A stretch of 64,000 nt of DNA, taken from assembly GCF_023716485.1 (NCBI RefSeq), contig NZ_CP092418.1:1161001-1225000 (forward strand), read 5' to 3'. Position numbers and translations under genes: made by a program. Positions 1 to 8,014 of this stretch are shown here, piece by piece. Position 1 is the stretch's first letter, and every line of letters starts with the position of its first letter. Under the pieces are notes generated by a model. The model made no database searches. It saw only the letters and a program-made list of their open reading frames with translations, and was not told the DNA's origin. The DNA comes from Microbulbifer variabilis. GTDB lineage: Bacteria > Pseudomonadota > Gammaproteobacteria > Pseudomonadales > Cellvibrionaceae.

Positions 1-408
1 CGTCGTGACAGTGGCGTCCGAATGATTTGACTTATTGGAAGTGAAGTGGTCAGCAATTTGAGCTTCCACTTCTTTTCTACAAATCTCAATTACTTTATCG
101 CCCACCTCGTCATTGAATGAAGATTTAAATATGCATTGAATAAAAACGCCTTTTTCACCAGAACTAAAAGACACATTTTTGTAGCGAAGACCTAAAAGAT
201 TACTTAAATCTTGATCTTGGAGCTCTACAACTTCTTTTTGAATTTGATGATGTAAATTGCCATTCCAGACAAGGTTTGCTATGACAGGGGCGGCCTTGAG
301 GTTCTCCTCATGATTCTGGCCTCCCTCAACTTGAATAGTATAATTCTTTGAAGTGGATACTTCGCAAGCACCAAGAAAAAGAACGGTTATTAATAAAATG
401 GCCCTCAT
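1..408 (-). CDS. Cassette-encoded lipoprotein, 3' end outside window
   Basis: The reading frame is open from an ATG at 408 down to base 1, so 136 codons are seen and the C-terminus lies outside the window. An AAGGAG ribosome binding site is 6 nt before the ATG. The protein begins with a short hydrophobic signal and a lipobox LGAC (Cys15), which predicts lipid anchoring in the envelope. The rest is polar with two further cysteines and matches no family I recognise. It lies just left of an attC-like site, so it is read as a cassette gene on the minus strand. The function is unknown. Confidence 0.7.
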   Translation of the reverse strand, partial: MRAILLITVLFLGACEVSTSKNYTIQVEGGQNHEENLKAAPVIANLVWNGNLHHQIQKEVVELQDQDLSNLLGLRYKNVSFSSGEKGVFIQCIFKSSFNDEVGDKVIEICRKEVEAQIADHFTSNKSNHSDATVTT

Positions 409-422
409 TTGAAACTCCTTAC

Positions 423-494
423 CTCTAACGCCTAAAGCACCCGATGTCAAAACCAGAGCGAAGCAGCGGTTTTGACATCGGGTGCCTTTACTTG
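423..494 (-). other. attC site 1, interrupted by intron copy 1
   Basis: The site reads CTCTAACGCC on the left, then complementary arms (GCACCCGATGTCAAAACC and GGTTTTGACATCGGGTGC), then TTTACTTG. The right box is completed after the intron as TAGGC, giving GTTAGGC. This is the palindromic layout of integron attC sites, with the crossover box on the left as expected for minus-strand cassettes. The arms pair over about 18 bp around an AGAGCGAAGCAGC loop. Confidence 0.75.
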
Positions 495-975
495 ATGAGC
501 CCAACATGGGTGTGGACTAATTGGAGTGAAAGTCCCATGTAGGAGGATCATCATTTAACGGGTTCCATTAAATGCTAACTACTAGCGATTGGCAACTGCA
601 ATACTGTGAGGTCTTGTGGGGAGGAAGCCGCTGGTAAGACTACGAGCTGACGGACCGAAATATCCTAGAAGACTTAGCCTGGAGGCGAGGTGGCCAAGGA
701 CACCGAAGCCGGATGATCTAACGGGTAGAGTCAATGATGCAGTTGTGTAGTAAAAGGCCACGCTCTTATCTTGGGAGATCTGTTTAGCCTGCTGCTGTGA
801 AGTTGTCGGCGTGGCCGCTGATTCAGAAGTGGCGCACAGCCATGACACTCAACTCAAGTGAAGCGCTGCTCGACACTATCGTTGGGCAGAGATTACGGAT
901 AGTAACCGCCCATTGCAGATCCGCACGATGGTGTGTGTGGGGGTCGGTGGCTAGAAACCACCGGCTACCCAATTT
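495..975 (+). mobile_element. Group II intron copy 1, RT-less, internally deleted
   Basis: The copy begins ATGAGCCCAACATGGG directly after ACTTG of the attC arm and ends GGCTACCCAATT. It shares the body of the other three copies: a GTGAAAGTCCC-type motif, TTGTGGGGAGGAAG, GAGGCGAGGTGGCCAAGG and TGCAGTTGTGTAGT. The 3' end resembles group II domains V and VI, with GGTGTGTGTGGGGG and a GGTGGCTAGAAACCACC hairpin. About 230 nt that copies 2 and 4 carry are absent near position 830. No ORF of reverse-transcriptase type exists on either strand. The group II call rests on the terminal architecture. Subclass IIC-attC is inferred from the target site. Confidence 0.7.
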
Positions 976-1387
976 AGGCATTTTTCACGGCCTCTATATG
1001 TTTTTTTAGACGTATATCTTGACTGCGAGGACCATTGACATTATGCCATGGGCTAGGCTGAGCTGAGCAGTTGAACTCAATAAACCAATCGGGCATTCGC
1101 AACACAAGGTACTTATGGAGAAGTTCACGAAAGTACTCAAAACAGTCTTCACTATATTGGTTGTGCTGACTGATTTTCGCTGCCCACCCTTCTGTAGGAA
1201 ATAACCCTTCATGCCGCAAGTATTCAATAAAATCTAGCCACTCATCTTCAGCTCTTTTCTCACCATAAGTATCTAGTAAGCATGACTCATAGCCTCTCAC
1301 AAACATTTCTAGATCCAGAAGATTAGCTTTTTGACCGACTCGCCCCAAGGTCCCGTTAAATCCGGGCCCAGGATGTTCAAGTGACAT
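974..1387 (-). CDS. Cassette-encoded hypothetical protein
   Basis: This 137-residue soluble protein is rich in aromatic and charged residues (for example WLDFIEYLRHEG and MPDWFIEFN) and has no signal peptide or recognised domain. The ATG at 1387 is chosen because the upstream extension runs into attC site 2; an ATG at 1411 is possible. The TAA stop straddles the junction of intron copy 1 with the attC remnant, and an empty attC would also supply TAA there. It forms one cassette with intron copy 1 and attC site 1. The function is unknown. Confidence 0.6.
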   Translation of the reverse strand: MSLEHPGPGFNGTLGRVGQKANLLDLEMFVRGYESCLLDTYGEKRAEDEWLDFIEYLRHEGLFPTEGWAAKISQHNQYSEDCFEYFRELLHKYLVLRMPDWFIEFNCSAQPSPWHNVNGPRSQDIRLKKHIEAVKNA

Positions 1388-1421
1388 TATATAAATTCTT
1401 TTTATGAGCATACCCATCAAT

Positions 1422-1481
1422 ACCTAACGTCAACAGCAAGCGGGCCGCTTTTTGGCGTCGCCTAGGCTGTTTTTGTTATGA
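1422..1481 (-). other. attC site 2, intact
   Basis: The left box is ACCTAAC and the right box GTTATGA. Between them AACAGC pairs with GCTGTT and a GCGGGCC-type core forms the hairpin. It follows directly the 3' end of the CbrC-family gene at 1485 and belongs to that cassette. There is no intron here, so it shows what the uninterrupted TTTTTGTTATGA arm looks like. Confidence 0.75.
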
Positions 1482-1484
1482 ATT

Positions 1485-2009
1485 TTAGTTTGCATCCCAC
1501 ACCCAGTATTTATTGCCTTCCAATGTAAATAGGTAAACCGAGACATCACCGGCATCTTTGTAACTGTTCAATTTCTTTTCTGGTAGTCTATCCCACAGCC
1601 ATTCGATCTCTGACACTTCCTGACCTTCCCCTGAAAATGACTTCAAAAAATCGTCCTTACTTTCGAAATCTTGCTTAGATGCAATTCTCTCGAACACAGG
1701 AAACTCGCCGTTTACTAAAGGCCATGCAGTTTCCTGCCAAGTGGGTAACGCTGGAGTCTTATACATTAGAGTGACCGACTCTTCCGAATCATCGTCGTAG
1801 AATTGGTTTGCTTCTATTTCTAAGTCGATTAACTTTCCAGACTTGAGACAATCTTCGCAAATACAGTCAATTTCATTGATACCAGGGTAGCCGCCAGTAT
1901 CAAACCAAACTCCTACTTTGCTACAGACAGAACAAGGTTGCGGGCTGTCTACTAGAAGTGCAAACCCTTCTGGATCTCTAAAGTATCTGAATTCCATGCT
2001 CTTACTCAT
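1485..2009 (-). CDS. CbrC-family (UPF0167) protein
   Basis: This 174-residue protein matches the CbrC family, named from an E. coli protein linked to colicin E2 tolerance. It starts with an aromatic FRYFRDPEGF segment. Two CxxC pairs follow (CSVCSK near residue 31 and CICEDC near residue 53), as in the family's predicted metal-binding N-terminus. The acidic C-terminal half ends in a YLFTLEGNKYW strand. The ATG at 2009 lies about 10 bp inside the cassette boundary; a second ATG at 1997 is possible. Its biochemical role is not established. It is a typical single-gene integron cassette. Confidence 0.75.
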   Translation of the reverse strand: MSKSMEFRYFRDPEGFALLVDSPQPCSVCSKVGVWFDTGGYPGINEIDCICEDCLKSGKLIDLEIEANQFYDDDSEESVTLMYKTPALPTWQETAWPLVNGEFPVFERIASKQDFESKDDFLKSFSGEGQEVSEIEWLWDRLPEKKLNSYKDAGDVSVYLFTLEGNKYWVWDAN

Positions 2010-2013
2010 AGCG

Positions 2014-2092
2014 ACTACAACAGGGGTGGATGGGGCGCAGCGTAGGCCGTTCCGCGAAGGGCCAAAGGCCCGTAGCAACCTACTTGTACTTG
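2014..2092 (-). other. attC site 3, interrupted by intron copy 2
   Basis: The left box is CTACAAC and the right arm ends CTACTTGTACTTG where intron copy 2 begins. The remainder of the box (TATGGGGC) follows the intron. The middle contains short inverted repeats such as GGGCC/GGCCC. Pairing is weaker than in the other sites, so the boundaries are approximate. Confidence 0.5.
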
Positions 2093-2802
2093 GTACGCCC
2101 AGTATGGGCGAGGACTAATGGGGTGAAAGTCCCCTGTAGGAGGATCACCGTTTAATGGGTTTCATTAAATGCTAACTGCTAGCGAATGGCAACTTCAACA
2201 CTGAGAGGTTTTGTGGGGAGGAAGTCGCTAGCAAAACTGCGATCTGACGAACAGAAACATCTCATAAGAGTTAGCCTGGAGGCGAGGTGGCCAAGGGCAC
2301 CGAAGCCGGGTGATCTAGTGGGTAGAGTCAATGATGCAGCTGTGTAGTGAAAGTTCACGTTCTTATCTGGGGAGATCTGTTTAGCTTGCTGCTTTGAAGC
2401 TGTCAGCGTGACCGCTGACTTATTAGTAGGCTCAATCCGCTAGCCACCATTGCGGGGGTGAGAAACAGCGGTGAAACACAGCAGCGCTTCGTTCAGTAAT
2501 GATCAAGGTGATTAAACAGAAGTCAGCTGACGGCATAGTAGCCTAATGCCAAGGTTAATACCTTGGATAGGGTGAAGGCCTGAACCCTAAATCCATGAGT
2601 TAAAAGACGGGGCTAGCCTACGGATATGATGCCAGTCGGATATAAAATTAATGTAGCGCACCGCCATGAACTCAACTCAAATGAAGAGCTGTTCGACACT
2701 ATCGTTAGGTAGATATGTATAAAGGGTAGGGAGCCACCTATTGTGGACCTGCATGATGGGTGGTGTGGGGGCCGGTAGCTAGAAACTACCGGCTACCCGA
2801 TT
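2093..2802 (+). mobile_element. Group II intron copy 2, RT-less, apparently full length
   Basis: The copy runs from GTACGCCCAGTATGGGCG to GGCTACCCGATT, about 710 nt. Its 3' end carries GCATGATGGGTGGTGTGGGGG followed by the hairpin CCGGTAGCTAGAAACTACCGG, the layout of group II domains V and VI. It aligns along its whole length with copy 4 and has no reverse-transcriptase ORF. It sits in the arm of attC site 3 on the strand opposite to the cassette genes. Mobility would need a maturase supplied from elsewhere. Confidence 0.75.
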
Positions 2803-2815
2803 TATGGGGCATCTC

Positions 2816-3469
2816 CTACTCGATTTCATTTCCAGTTATATAAGTATCAACATCTAGCTCCAAGTTTAGCGAGCTGAGTCGATGTAATATTTCTAGATCC
2901 AGGTGAATACCCGCATTTGCGCTTATATATTGATGCCTACAGATAGAAATATAGGCTTTTGAATTTTCAACTAACTTGCGAATCGCCCCTGATGACCTTT
3001 CTAAATCTATAAGTAAATTAAGCAGCTTCTCCTCAAGACCATATGCTTCATTTACGACCGGCTCGTAAGAAACTCTCGAAAATTTGTATACTCTCTTTCC
3101 ACTTTTATCAATATCACCTTTAGACCAGCCAGTTAGGGAATTATATGGAAGGTAGCTCGACAACTCATCGTATCCCAATGCTTCCGATGTAGCTGTTAAA
3201 TATACCCGGTGACCAGACTCAATCCATACCCACTCCACTTGTGGAGTATCCCCTTTAGAAAGGTTTACTACGATAAAAAATTGCTCTTCCTTTATGAAAA
3301 AATAAACGGCAATAGAGTCATTGATATGGTCTAAATCAATCCTCGCTACACGAGGAACTTCGTTTTCAAGCTCAACCTCCATAACTTGAAGGTATTGCTT
3401 CGTAATCTCAAATGTAGGCTGCCTTAATTCCTGAATGGCTATAGATACATATTTTTTTGAATCTATCAT
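2816..3469 (-). CDS. DUF4279 domain-containing cassette protein
   Basis: This 217-residue protein has its DUF4279-like region in the C-terminal third, with a conserved pattern of alternating strands: SGAIRKLVENSKAYISI, then GIHLDLEILHRLSSLN, then LELDVDTYI. The N-terminal half (VEWVWIESGHRVYLTAT) is the extension often found with it. DUF4279 proteins are small soluble proteins of unknown activity, sometimes near polymorphic toxins, so an immunity role is possible but not shown. The stop lies 13 nt before the end of intron copy 2, so gene, intron and attC form one cassette. Confidence 0.65.
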   Translation of the reverse strand: MIDSKKYVSIAIQELRQPTFEITKQYLQVMEVELENEVPRVARIDLDHINDSIAVYFFIKEEQFFIVVNLSKGDTPQVEWVWIESGHRVYLTATSEALGYDELSSYLPYNSLTGWSKGDIDKSGKRVYKFSRVSYEPVVNEAYGLEEKLLNLLIDLERSSGAIRKLVENSKAYISICRHQYISANAGIHLDLEILHRLSSLNLELDVDTYITGNEIE

Positions 3470-3498
3470 TCTATAAATTTACTCTTGATAGTAAGGCC

Positions 3499-3597
3499 CC
3501 ATAACGCCGGCAGCAGCCACCGGAGGTAAATGCCATTTTTTGTGTAGCTCCACCGCACAAAAGGTGGCAGTTGCCTGAGGTCGATTGCCTACGCTTG
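3499..3597 (-). other. attC site 4, interrupted by intron copy 3
   Basis: The left box is CCATAAC, followed by GCCGGCAGCAGCCACC. The right arm GGTGGCAGTTGCCTGAGG pairs with it and ends CCTACGCTTG at the intron start. There is no gene between this attC and the next one on the right, only intron copy 3. Confidence 0.7.
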
Positions 3598-4204
3598 ATA
3601 CGCCCAGCATGAGCGTGAACTAATGGGGTGAAAGTCCCCTGTAGGAAGATCACCGTTTAATGGGCTCCATTAAATGCTAACTACTAGTGAATGATACCGT
3701 GGAGTCTTGTGGGGAGGAATTCGCTAGCAAAACTACGAGCTGGTGAACAGAAGTATCTTATATGGCTTGGTCTAGAGGCGAGGTGGCCAAGGGCACCGAA
3801 GCGGGTAGAGTCAATGATGCAGTTGTGTAGTGAAAGTTCACGTTCTTATCTGGGGAGATCTGTTTAGCTTGCTGCTGTGAAGTTGTTGGCGTGGTCGCTG
3901 ACTCATAAGTAGGCCCAACCCGCTAACCATCATCGCGGGGATAGACAAAAGTGGTGGGACATAGCAGTGCCTCGGTCATTAATGACCGAGGTGATTAAAC
4001 AAAAGTCAGCCGACGGCATAGTAGCCAAATGCCTAGATTAATACCTTGGATAGGGTGAAGGCCTGAACCCAAAATCGATGAGTTCAAAGACAGGACTAGC
4101 CTACCGATATGTTTCCCGTTAGATAAAGTTGAGGTAGCGCAATGCCATGACACTCAACTTAAGTGAAGAGCTGCTGGACACTATCACTGGGTAGAGACTC
4201 ATTA
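3598..4204 (+). mobile_element. Group II intron copy 3, 3'-truncated
   Basis: The copy starts ATACGCCCAGCATGAGCG after CTTG and follows copies 2 and 4 as far as GGGTAGAGACTCATTA. There it changes abruptly into the left box of attC site 5 (TGAACGCCC). Domains V and VI are therefore missing and the copy should be catalytically dead. No ORF of maturase type is present. The truncation coincides with the integron crossover point of the neighbouring attC. Confidence 0.7.
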
Positions 4205-4250
4205 TGAACGCCCAAAGCAGCGGTTTATCCGCTGCCTTTGTTTGTTATAA
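4203..4250 (-). other. attC site 5, intact and short
   Basis: At 48 bp this is the shortest site. The left box is TATGAAC and the right box GTTATAA. Between them AAAGCAGCGG pairs with CCGCTGCCTTT around TTTAT, a near-perfect hairpin. It overlaps the 3' end of the zinc-ribbon gene, whose TAA lies in the loop. Confidence 0.75.
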
Positions 4251-4851
4251 GGCGTTTCTCTAATTTAGAAATGGCCTTTAAAACCATCTTCCTATTTTTC
4301 GAAGTCTTCAACCACTTTGGATGTCTCGTGAAATAAGACCATTTTGTACCATCCCCTTCTCTTAATTGAGCAGAGGTATATAGTTTGAGCTGTTCCAAAT
4401 GAGTTGCCCCATAAGCCCAAACAGTGCCATGACGAGTATCTTCTTTTAAAGCTAGCTCTAAGCCAAAAAAAGGATCAATAGCATGATCAGTCGGTTCGGT
4501 ACGAGTGAACTTTAAAGATACTTCATTTTCTGATTTGCATTGGGGGCATTTAGATTTCGTAGACTCGCCATTTATTTTGCTCGCATCATCAAATACTTTC
4601 TCTACTCGTACCCACTGATGACCGCATGTACTACAAGGACGACGCCCCATTCCTAGAACAGGTCCGTGCCAGCCATCACGATCTGTTTGTAATGAGTGAG
4701 AACAACCGTGACAAAAGAATGTAGCATGCCAATCTTTCCAGTATGGATTTCCGCTGAAAACTCCAACCTCATTACACTTAGGGCACACAGCTTCAACTTC
4801 TGTTGCCCAATGTAAAAGAGGAAACCCTTCATCTAAATATCTAGTGTTCAT
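4225..4851 (-). CDS. Zinc-ribbon cassette protein
   Basis: This 208-residue protein has four CxxC knuckles (CPKC, CHGC, CSTC and CPQC) in its first 110 residues, consistent with two zinc ribbons. A basic C-terminal tail (KNRKMVLKAISKLEKRL) follows. There is no signal peptide or membrane segment, so it should be cytoplasmic, possibly nucleic-acid binding. It resembles no enzyme I can name. The ATG at 4851 lies just inside the cassette next to attC site 6, and the stop lies in attC site 5. Confidence 0.65.
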   Translation of the reverse strand: MNTRYLDEGFPLLHWATEVEAVCPKCNEVGVFSGNPYWKDWHATFFCHGCSHSLQTDRDGWHGPVLGMGRRPCSTCGHQWVRVEKVFDDASKINGESTKSKCPQCKSENEVSLKFTRTEPTDHAIDPFFGLELALKEDTRHGTVWAYGATHLEQLKLYTSAQLREGDGTKWSYFTRHPKWLKTSKNRKMVLKAISKLEKRLITNKGSG

Positions 4852-4863
4852 AATGTCTTAGGC

Positions 4864-4952
4864 TTATAACACCGGCCAAACAAGCGAGCAGAACGCAGTG
4901 TGCGAGTCCAGCCGAATGAGCTTTTCGCATCTGGCGATTGTGCTGGCCCTTG
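4864..4952 (-). other. attC site 6, interrupted by intron copy 4
   Basis: The left box is TTATAAC, followed by ACCGGCCA. The right arm GTGCTGGCCCTTG is cut at CTTG by intron copy 4, and the remnant TAACCC follows the intron. A long central stretch (GCGAGCAG to CGCATCTGGCG) forms the loop region. Confidence 0.65.
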
Positions 4953-5647
4953 GTACGCCCAGCATGGGTGTGGACTAATGGGGTGAAAGTCCCTTGTAGG
5001 AGGATCACCATTTAATGGGCGCCATTAAATGGTAACTATCAGCGAATGGCAACTGCTACACAGTGAGGTTTTGTGGGGAGGAAGCTGCTAGCAAGACTAT
5101 GAGCTGGCGAACAGTAATATCCTATAAGGCTTAGCCTGGTGGGACACCGAAACGAGGTGTTCTAAGGGTAGGGTCAATGATGCAGTTGTGTAGTGAAAGT
5201 TCACGTTCTTATCTGGGGAGATCTGTTCAGCTTGCTGCTGTGAAGCTGTCAGTGTGGCCGCTAACTCATAAGTAGACCCAACCGCTAGCGACCATCACGG
5301 GGGTAGATGAAAGTGATGGAGTACAGTAGCACCTCGGTCAGTAATGGCCAAGCTGATTAAACAGAAACCAGCCGACGGCATAGTAGCCAAATGCCAAGAT
5401 TAATACCTTGGATAGGGTGAAGACCTGAACCCAAAATCCACGAGTTAAAAGACAGGGCTAGCCTGCCGATCTGTTTCCAGTCGGATAAAGTTGAGGTAGC
5501 TCACTGCCATGACATTCAACTCAAAAGAAGAGCTGCTCGATACTATCGTTAGGTAGAGGTCCATTACGGATAGGGAACCTCCCATTGCGGACACGTACGA
5601 TGGGTGGTGTGGAGGCCGGTAGCTAGATGCTACCGGATACCCGATTT
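4953..5647 (+). mobile_element. Group II intron copy 4, RT-less, apparently full length
   Basis: The copy runs from GTACGCCCAGCATGGGTG to GGATACCCGATT, about 695 nt. A domain V-like hairpin covers roughly 5574-5613, with CCCATTGCGG and ACGTACGATGGG strands. The domain VI-like hairpin CCGGTAGCTAGATGCTACCGG follows. There is no reverse-transcriptase ORF. Its layout equals that of copy 2, which makes these two the best candidates for functional ribozymes in the set. Confidence 0.75.
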
Positions 5648-5671
5648 AACCCATTCCAACTATTTGCACGT

Positions 5672-6121
5672 TTATAATTTGATGGAATCTATTTTGGTAC
5701 CTTCTGATACATCTTTTAAGTGATTGAAAACCTGGCCAGTAAAGGAAAGATGCACACTGAAATCGGTTTGTTCTAAATTATCTAAGCTGAATTACCCACC
5801 TAATATAGGAGGCGTCTTAAAGCTATAGACATTATTTGGCTCAAAAATATTCCCAGAAGCTCGAAGCTCTCCGATAACTTGAACCGAAATATTCTCAAGA
5901 ATAAACTCTTTTTGAGCTAGCAATCTTTGGGATTCTTCTCCATTACTTACAATACTAGAGTGTATATCCTGCACGAATACATCTCCCATTGCAGTCGCAA
6001 GAACCGGAAGTTTAGTTTTTCCGATGAGCCATGACCAATCAGATAATAATGAATCGCGGTCGAAACTTTGAATACTAATGGTAATTTCGTTTAACGTTAT
6101 ATTCTCGAAATCTTTCCTTAG
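5672..6121 (-). pseudogene. Tdi1-like (DUF1851) immunity gene with in-frame stop
   Basis: The frame encodes SLLSDWSWLIGKTKLPVLA, a GDVFVQD strand and a PPILGG motif, which recall T6SS immunity proteins of the Tdi1/DUF1851 type. A TAA at 5792-5794 interrupts it directly after PPILGG. The same frame then continues FSLDNLEQTDFSVHLSF and GTKIDSIKL to a TAA at 5672, exactly the family's C-terminal pattern. A single G-to-T change of a GAA codon would explain the stop. No ATG is visible; the frame runs into attC site 7, so the start is uncertain or lost. Confidence 0.65.
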
Positions 6122-6181
6122 AGTTAACGTCTCAAGCACCGGCGTAGCAATGCTGCGCCAGCGTTCTTTGACTTGTTATAA
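6122..6181 (-). other. attC site 7, intact
   Basis: The left box is AGTTAAC, then GTCTCAAGCACC, the short hairpin GGCGTAGCAATGCTGCGCC, and the right arm CTTTGACTTGTTATAA. It follows the stop of the OLD-family gene and ends that cassette. Its ACTTGTTATAAC arm shows the uninterrupted form of the site that the introns occupy elsewhere. Confidence 0.75.
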
Positions 6182-6190
6182 CCCGCTACA

Positions 6191-8014
6191 CTAGTTTAGA
6201 AAACCAGCCATTGTAGCGAACCACTCTTTCACTTCTCCGTTAGGGTCTCTTTCATGAATCAGATTCGCAGTCATAAGTGGAAAAGCTTTTTCTGCAAGGC
6301 GTATTTTGGCATTACTGTCTTTCATAACACCATCATATTCTTGTGCAGCTGAATATGCTTCTGCGAAAACCTTAGGCGTTGCTTTTCCATCCTCATTAGG
6401 TTGATCTGTTACAACAACATCTACATCAAAAGCCTCTTTTATTACATCTGAGTGCAGGTAACTCTCGATTTCATGTTTTTGTGTAATGAAACCAATTGAA
6501 CCGTCGCCACGCGCATTAACTTGCTCAATTACACCAACATAACTAGACACATCAGCATCGTAGATGTGTATTTCAGGTCGTCCGAAACCTTTTAGATAAT
6601 TATCGTTCACCCAATGTTTTAAATTGCCACCGCCTAGAACAACGAAAGCGACTCTTTCATCAGTAGTTAAATCAGGAATCGAATTGTCTTCTAGATGTAA
6701 TGCGCGGCTTAACGCTTTTAATGCTTTGACGTCTGTTGGGCCTTCAACACAGCAAATTAACTTAACTCGGCTATCTGGCGTCACTCCAAGAGTTTCTGCT
6801 ACTTTTCCGAGTACATCTACTCCACTTTCTATGCAAGGTTTGGCATTTTCATCTCGTGTAACGAAACGAATACCTTCTATTGGAAGATCACTAGCAAATC
6901 CAGGGTTATGAGTCGTAAGTATTACCTGACAATTATGTTCACTCGCAAGATCTGAAAAAGCCTGTTGAAGTATCTTTTGATTGTTGGGATGTTGAGCGGT
7001 TTCAGGGTCCTCTACAGCGTAAATAATTCCTTTTTTGCTACCTTGAGTGAGGAGCCTTTCTGCTTCAGCCTTAAAGAAACTAACTAAGACCAATCGGCGC
7101 ACACCGCTTCCACGTTTATTTAATGGTATACCATCCGTGCTAAGGCTTACGGAAAATAAGCCTGTCCATTTCGCTGGAGACGGAGGAGTAAAATCGGGAA
7201 CTAGTTCTGATGCAAGAGTTTTATCTATGGTTTTAAGTGCTTCATGAGTATTGCTGGCAATCTCTTCCGTCCTTACTTTTACTCTTTTCTGAATTCGTTC
7301 AATATCATCCTTAACTTCGGCTATTGCAGTAGCAACAGCTGCCTTCATAGGGTCTTGAACTTCTCCATCTGAATCTTTACTACTCCTATCACTTTGAAAC
7401 AGGGCAAACAAAGGCAAATACTTATCAAGTTGCTCCCAGATTCTTTTGCTGTCTTCTTTAGGTTTTGTTACCGGTATCTCTATCTCTTGAAGTTCCAAGT
7501 TTTCAGCATTTTCCCATATAGCTTTTCGCATTAGAGGGTTGCCTTTAAGAGCGCTATCAATGCCCTGATCTTTTATTATTTTCTGAAGATCTTTTTCTTT
7601 AAGTTCAAGTAAGCTGTTTATGCCAGCAGCTGTAGGGTGGTGAGCAATAATAAAAACATCACAGCTTGGCGTTTTCTTTCCACAATCAAAGACCTTTTTG
7701 ATTTTTAAGGTTGACTCAGGTGTCAATAAATATTCGTTTCCTAGTGTAGTTTCATGCCCACTATTAAGGATTATTCTGTCTGGAAGCTTCGTGAATTCAC
7801 AGGTGATACAAACCACTTTATCATCGTTAGAGATGTTTGCATCATCTTGGCTAATCTTTACTGTATCATTGTTGAAGAAGATCTCTAAAGCTTCTAATAC
7901 CGTAGACTTTCCTATATCGTTTTTGCCAATAAAAGTAGTAAGGTCATCTATCTGAACCTTAACGCGGTCTTTGTAGCAGCGTATATTTTCGATTTCTACT
8001 GATATAAGCTTCAT
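6191..8014 (-). CDS. OLD-family ATP-dependent endonuclease
   Basis: This 607-residue protein is an AAA ATPase fused to a Toprim nuclease. The Walker A motif GKNDIGKST is at residues 30-38, an ABC-like signature RGSGVRRL near 301, the Walker B region IIYAVEDPE near 330-338 and the H-loop TTHNP near 367. The Toprim glutamate is in CVEGPTD near 424 and the DxD in YDADVS near 486. OLD proteins are ATP-driven nucleases used in phage defence. No UvrD-like partner lies beside it, so this looks like a stand-alone (class 1-type) OLD rather than a Gabija pair. It is unusually long for a cassette gene. Confidence 0.85.
   Translation of the reverse strand: MKLISVEIENIRCYKDRVKVQIDDLTTFIGKNDIGKSTVLEALEIFFNNDTVKISQDDANISNDDKVVCITCEFTKLPDRIILNSGHETTLGNEYLLTPESTLKIKKVFDCGKKTPSCDVFIIAHHPTAAGINSLLELKEKDLQKIIKDQGIDSALKGNPLMRKAIWENAENLELQEIEIPVTKPKEDSKRIWEQLDKYLPLFALFQSDRSSKDSDGEVQDPMKAAVATAIAEVKDDIERIQKRVKVRTEEIASNTHEALKTIDKTLASELVPDFTPPSPAKWTGLFSVSLSTDGIPLNKRGSGVRRLVLVSFFKAEAERLLTQGSKKGIIYAVEDPETAQHPNNQKILQQAFSDLASEHNCQVILTTHNPGFASDLPIEGIRFVTRDENAKPCIESGVDVLGKVAETLGVTPDSRVKLICCVEGPTDVKALKALSRALHLEDNSIPDLTTDERVAFVVLGGGNLKHWVNDNYLKGFGRPEIHIYDADVSSYVGVIEQVNARGDGSIGFITQKHEIESYLHSDVIKEAFDVDVVVTDQPNEDGKATPKVFAEAYSAAQEYDGVMKDSNAKIRLAEKAFPLMTANLIHERDPNGEVKEWFATMAGFLN

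Noticed and set aside
582..1009. Open frames inside intron copy 1 on both strands
   Set aside because: They lie in ribozyme sequence that is conserved as RNA among the four copies, have no ribosome binding sites and no protein-like composition.
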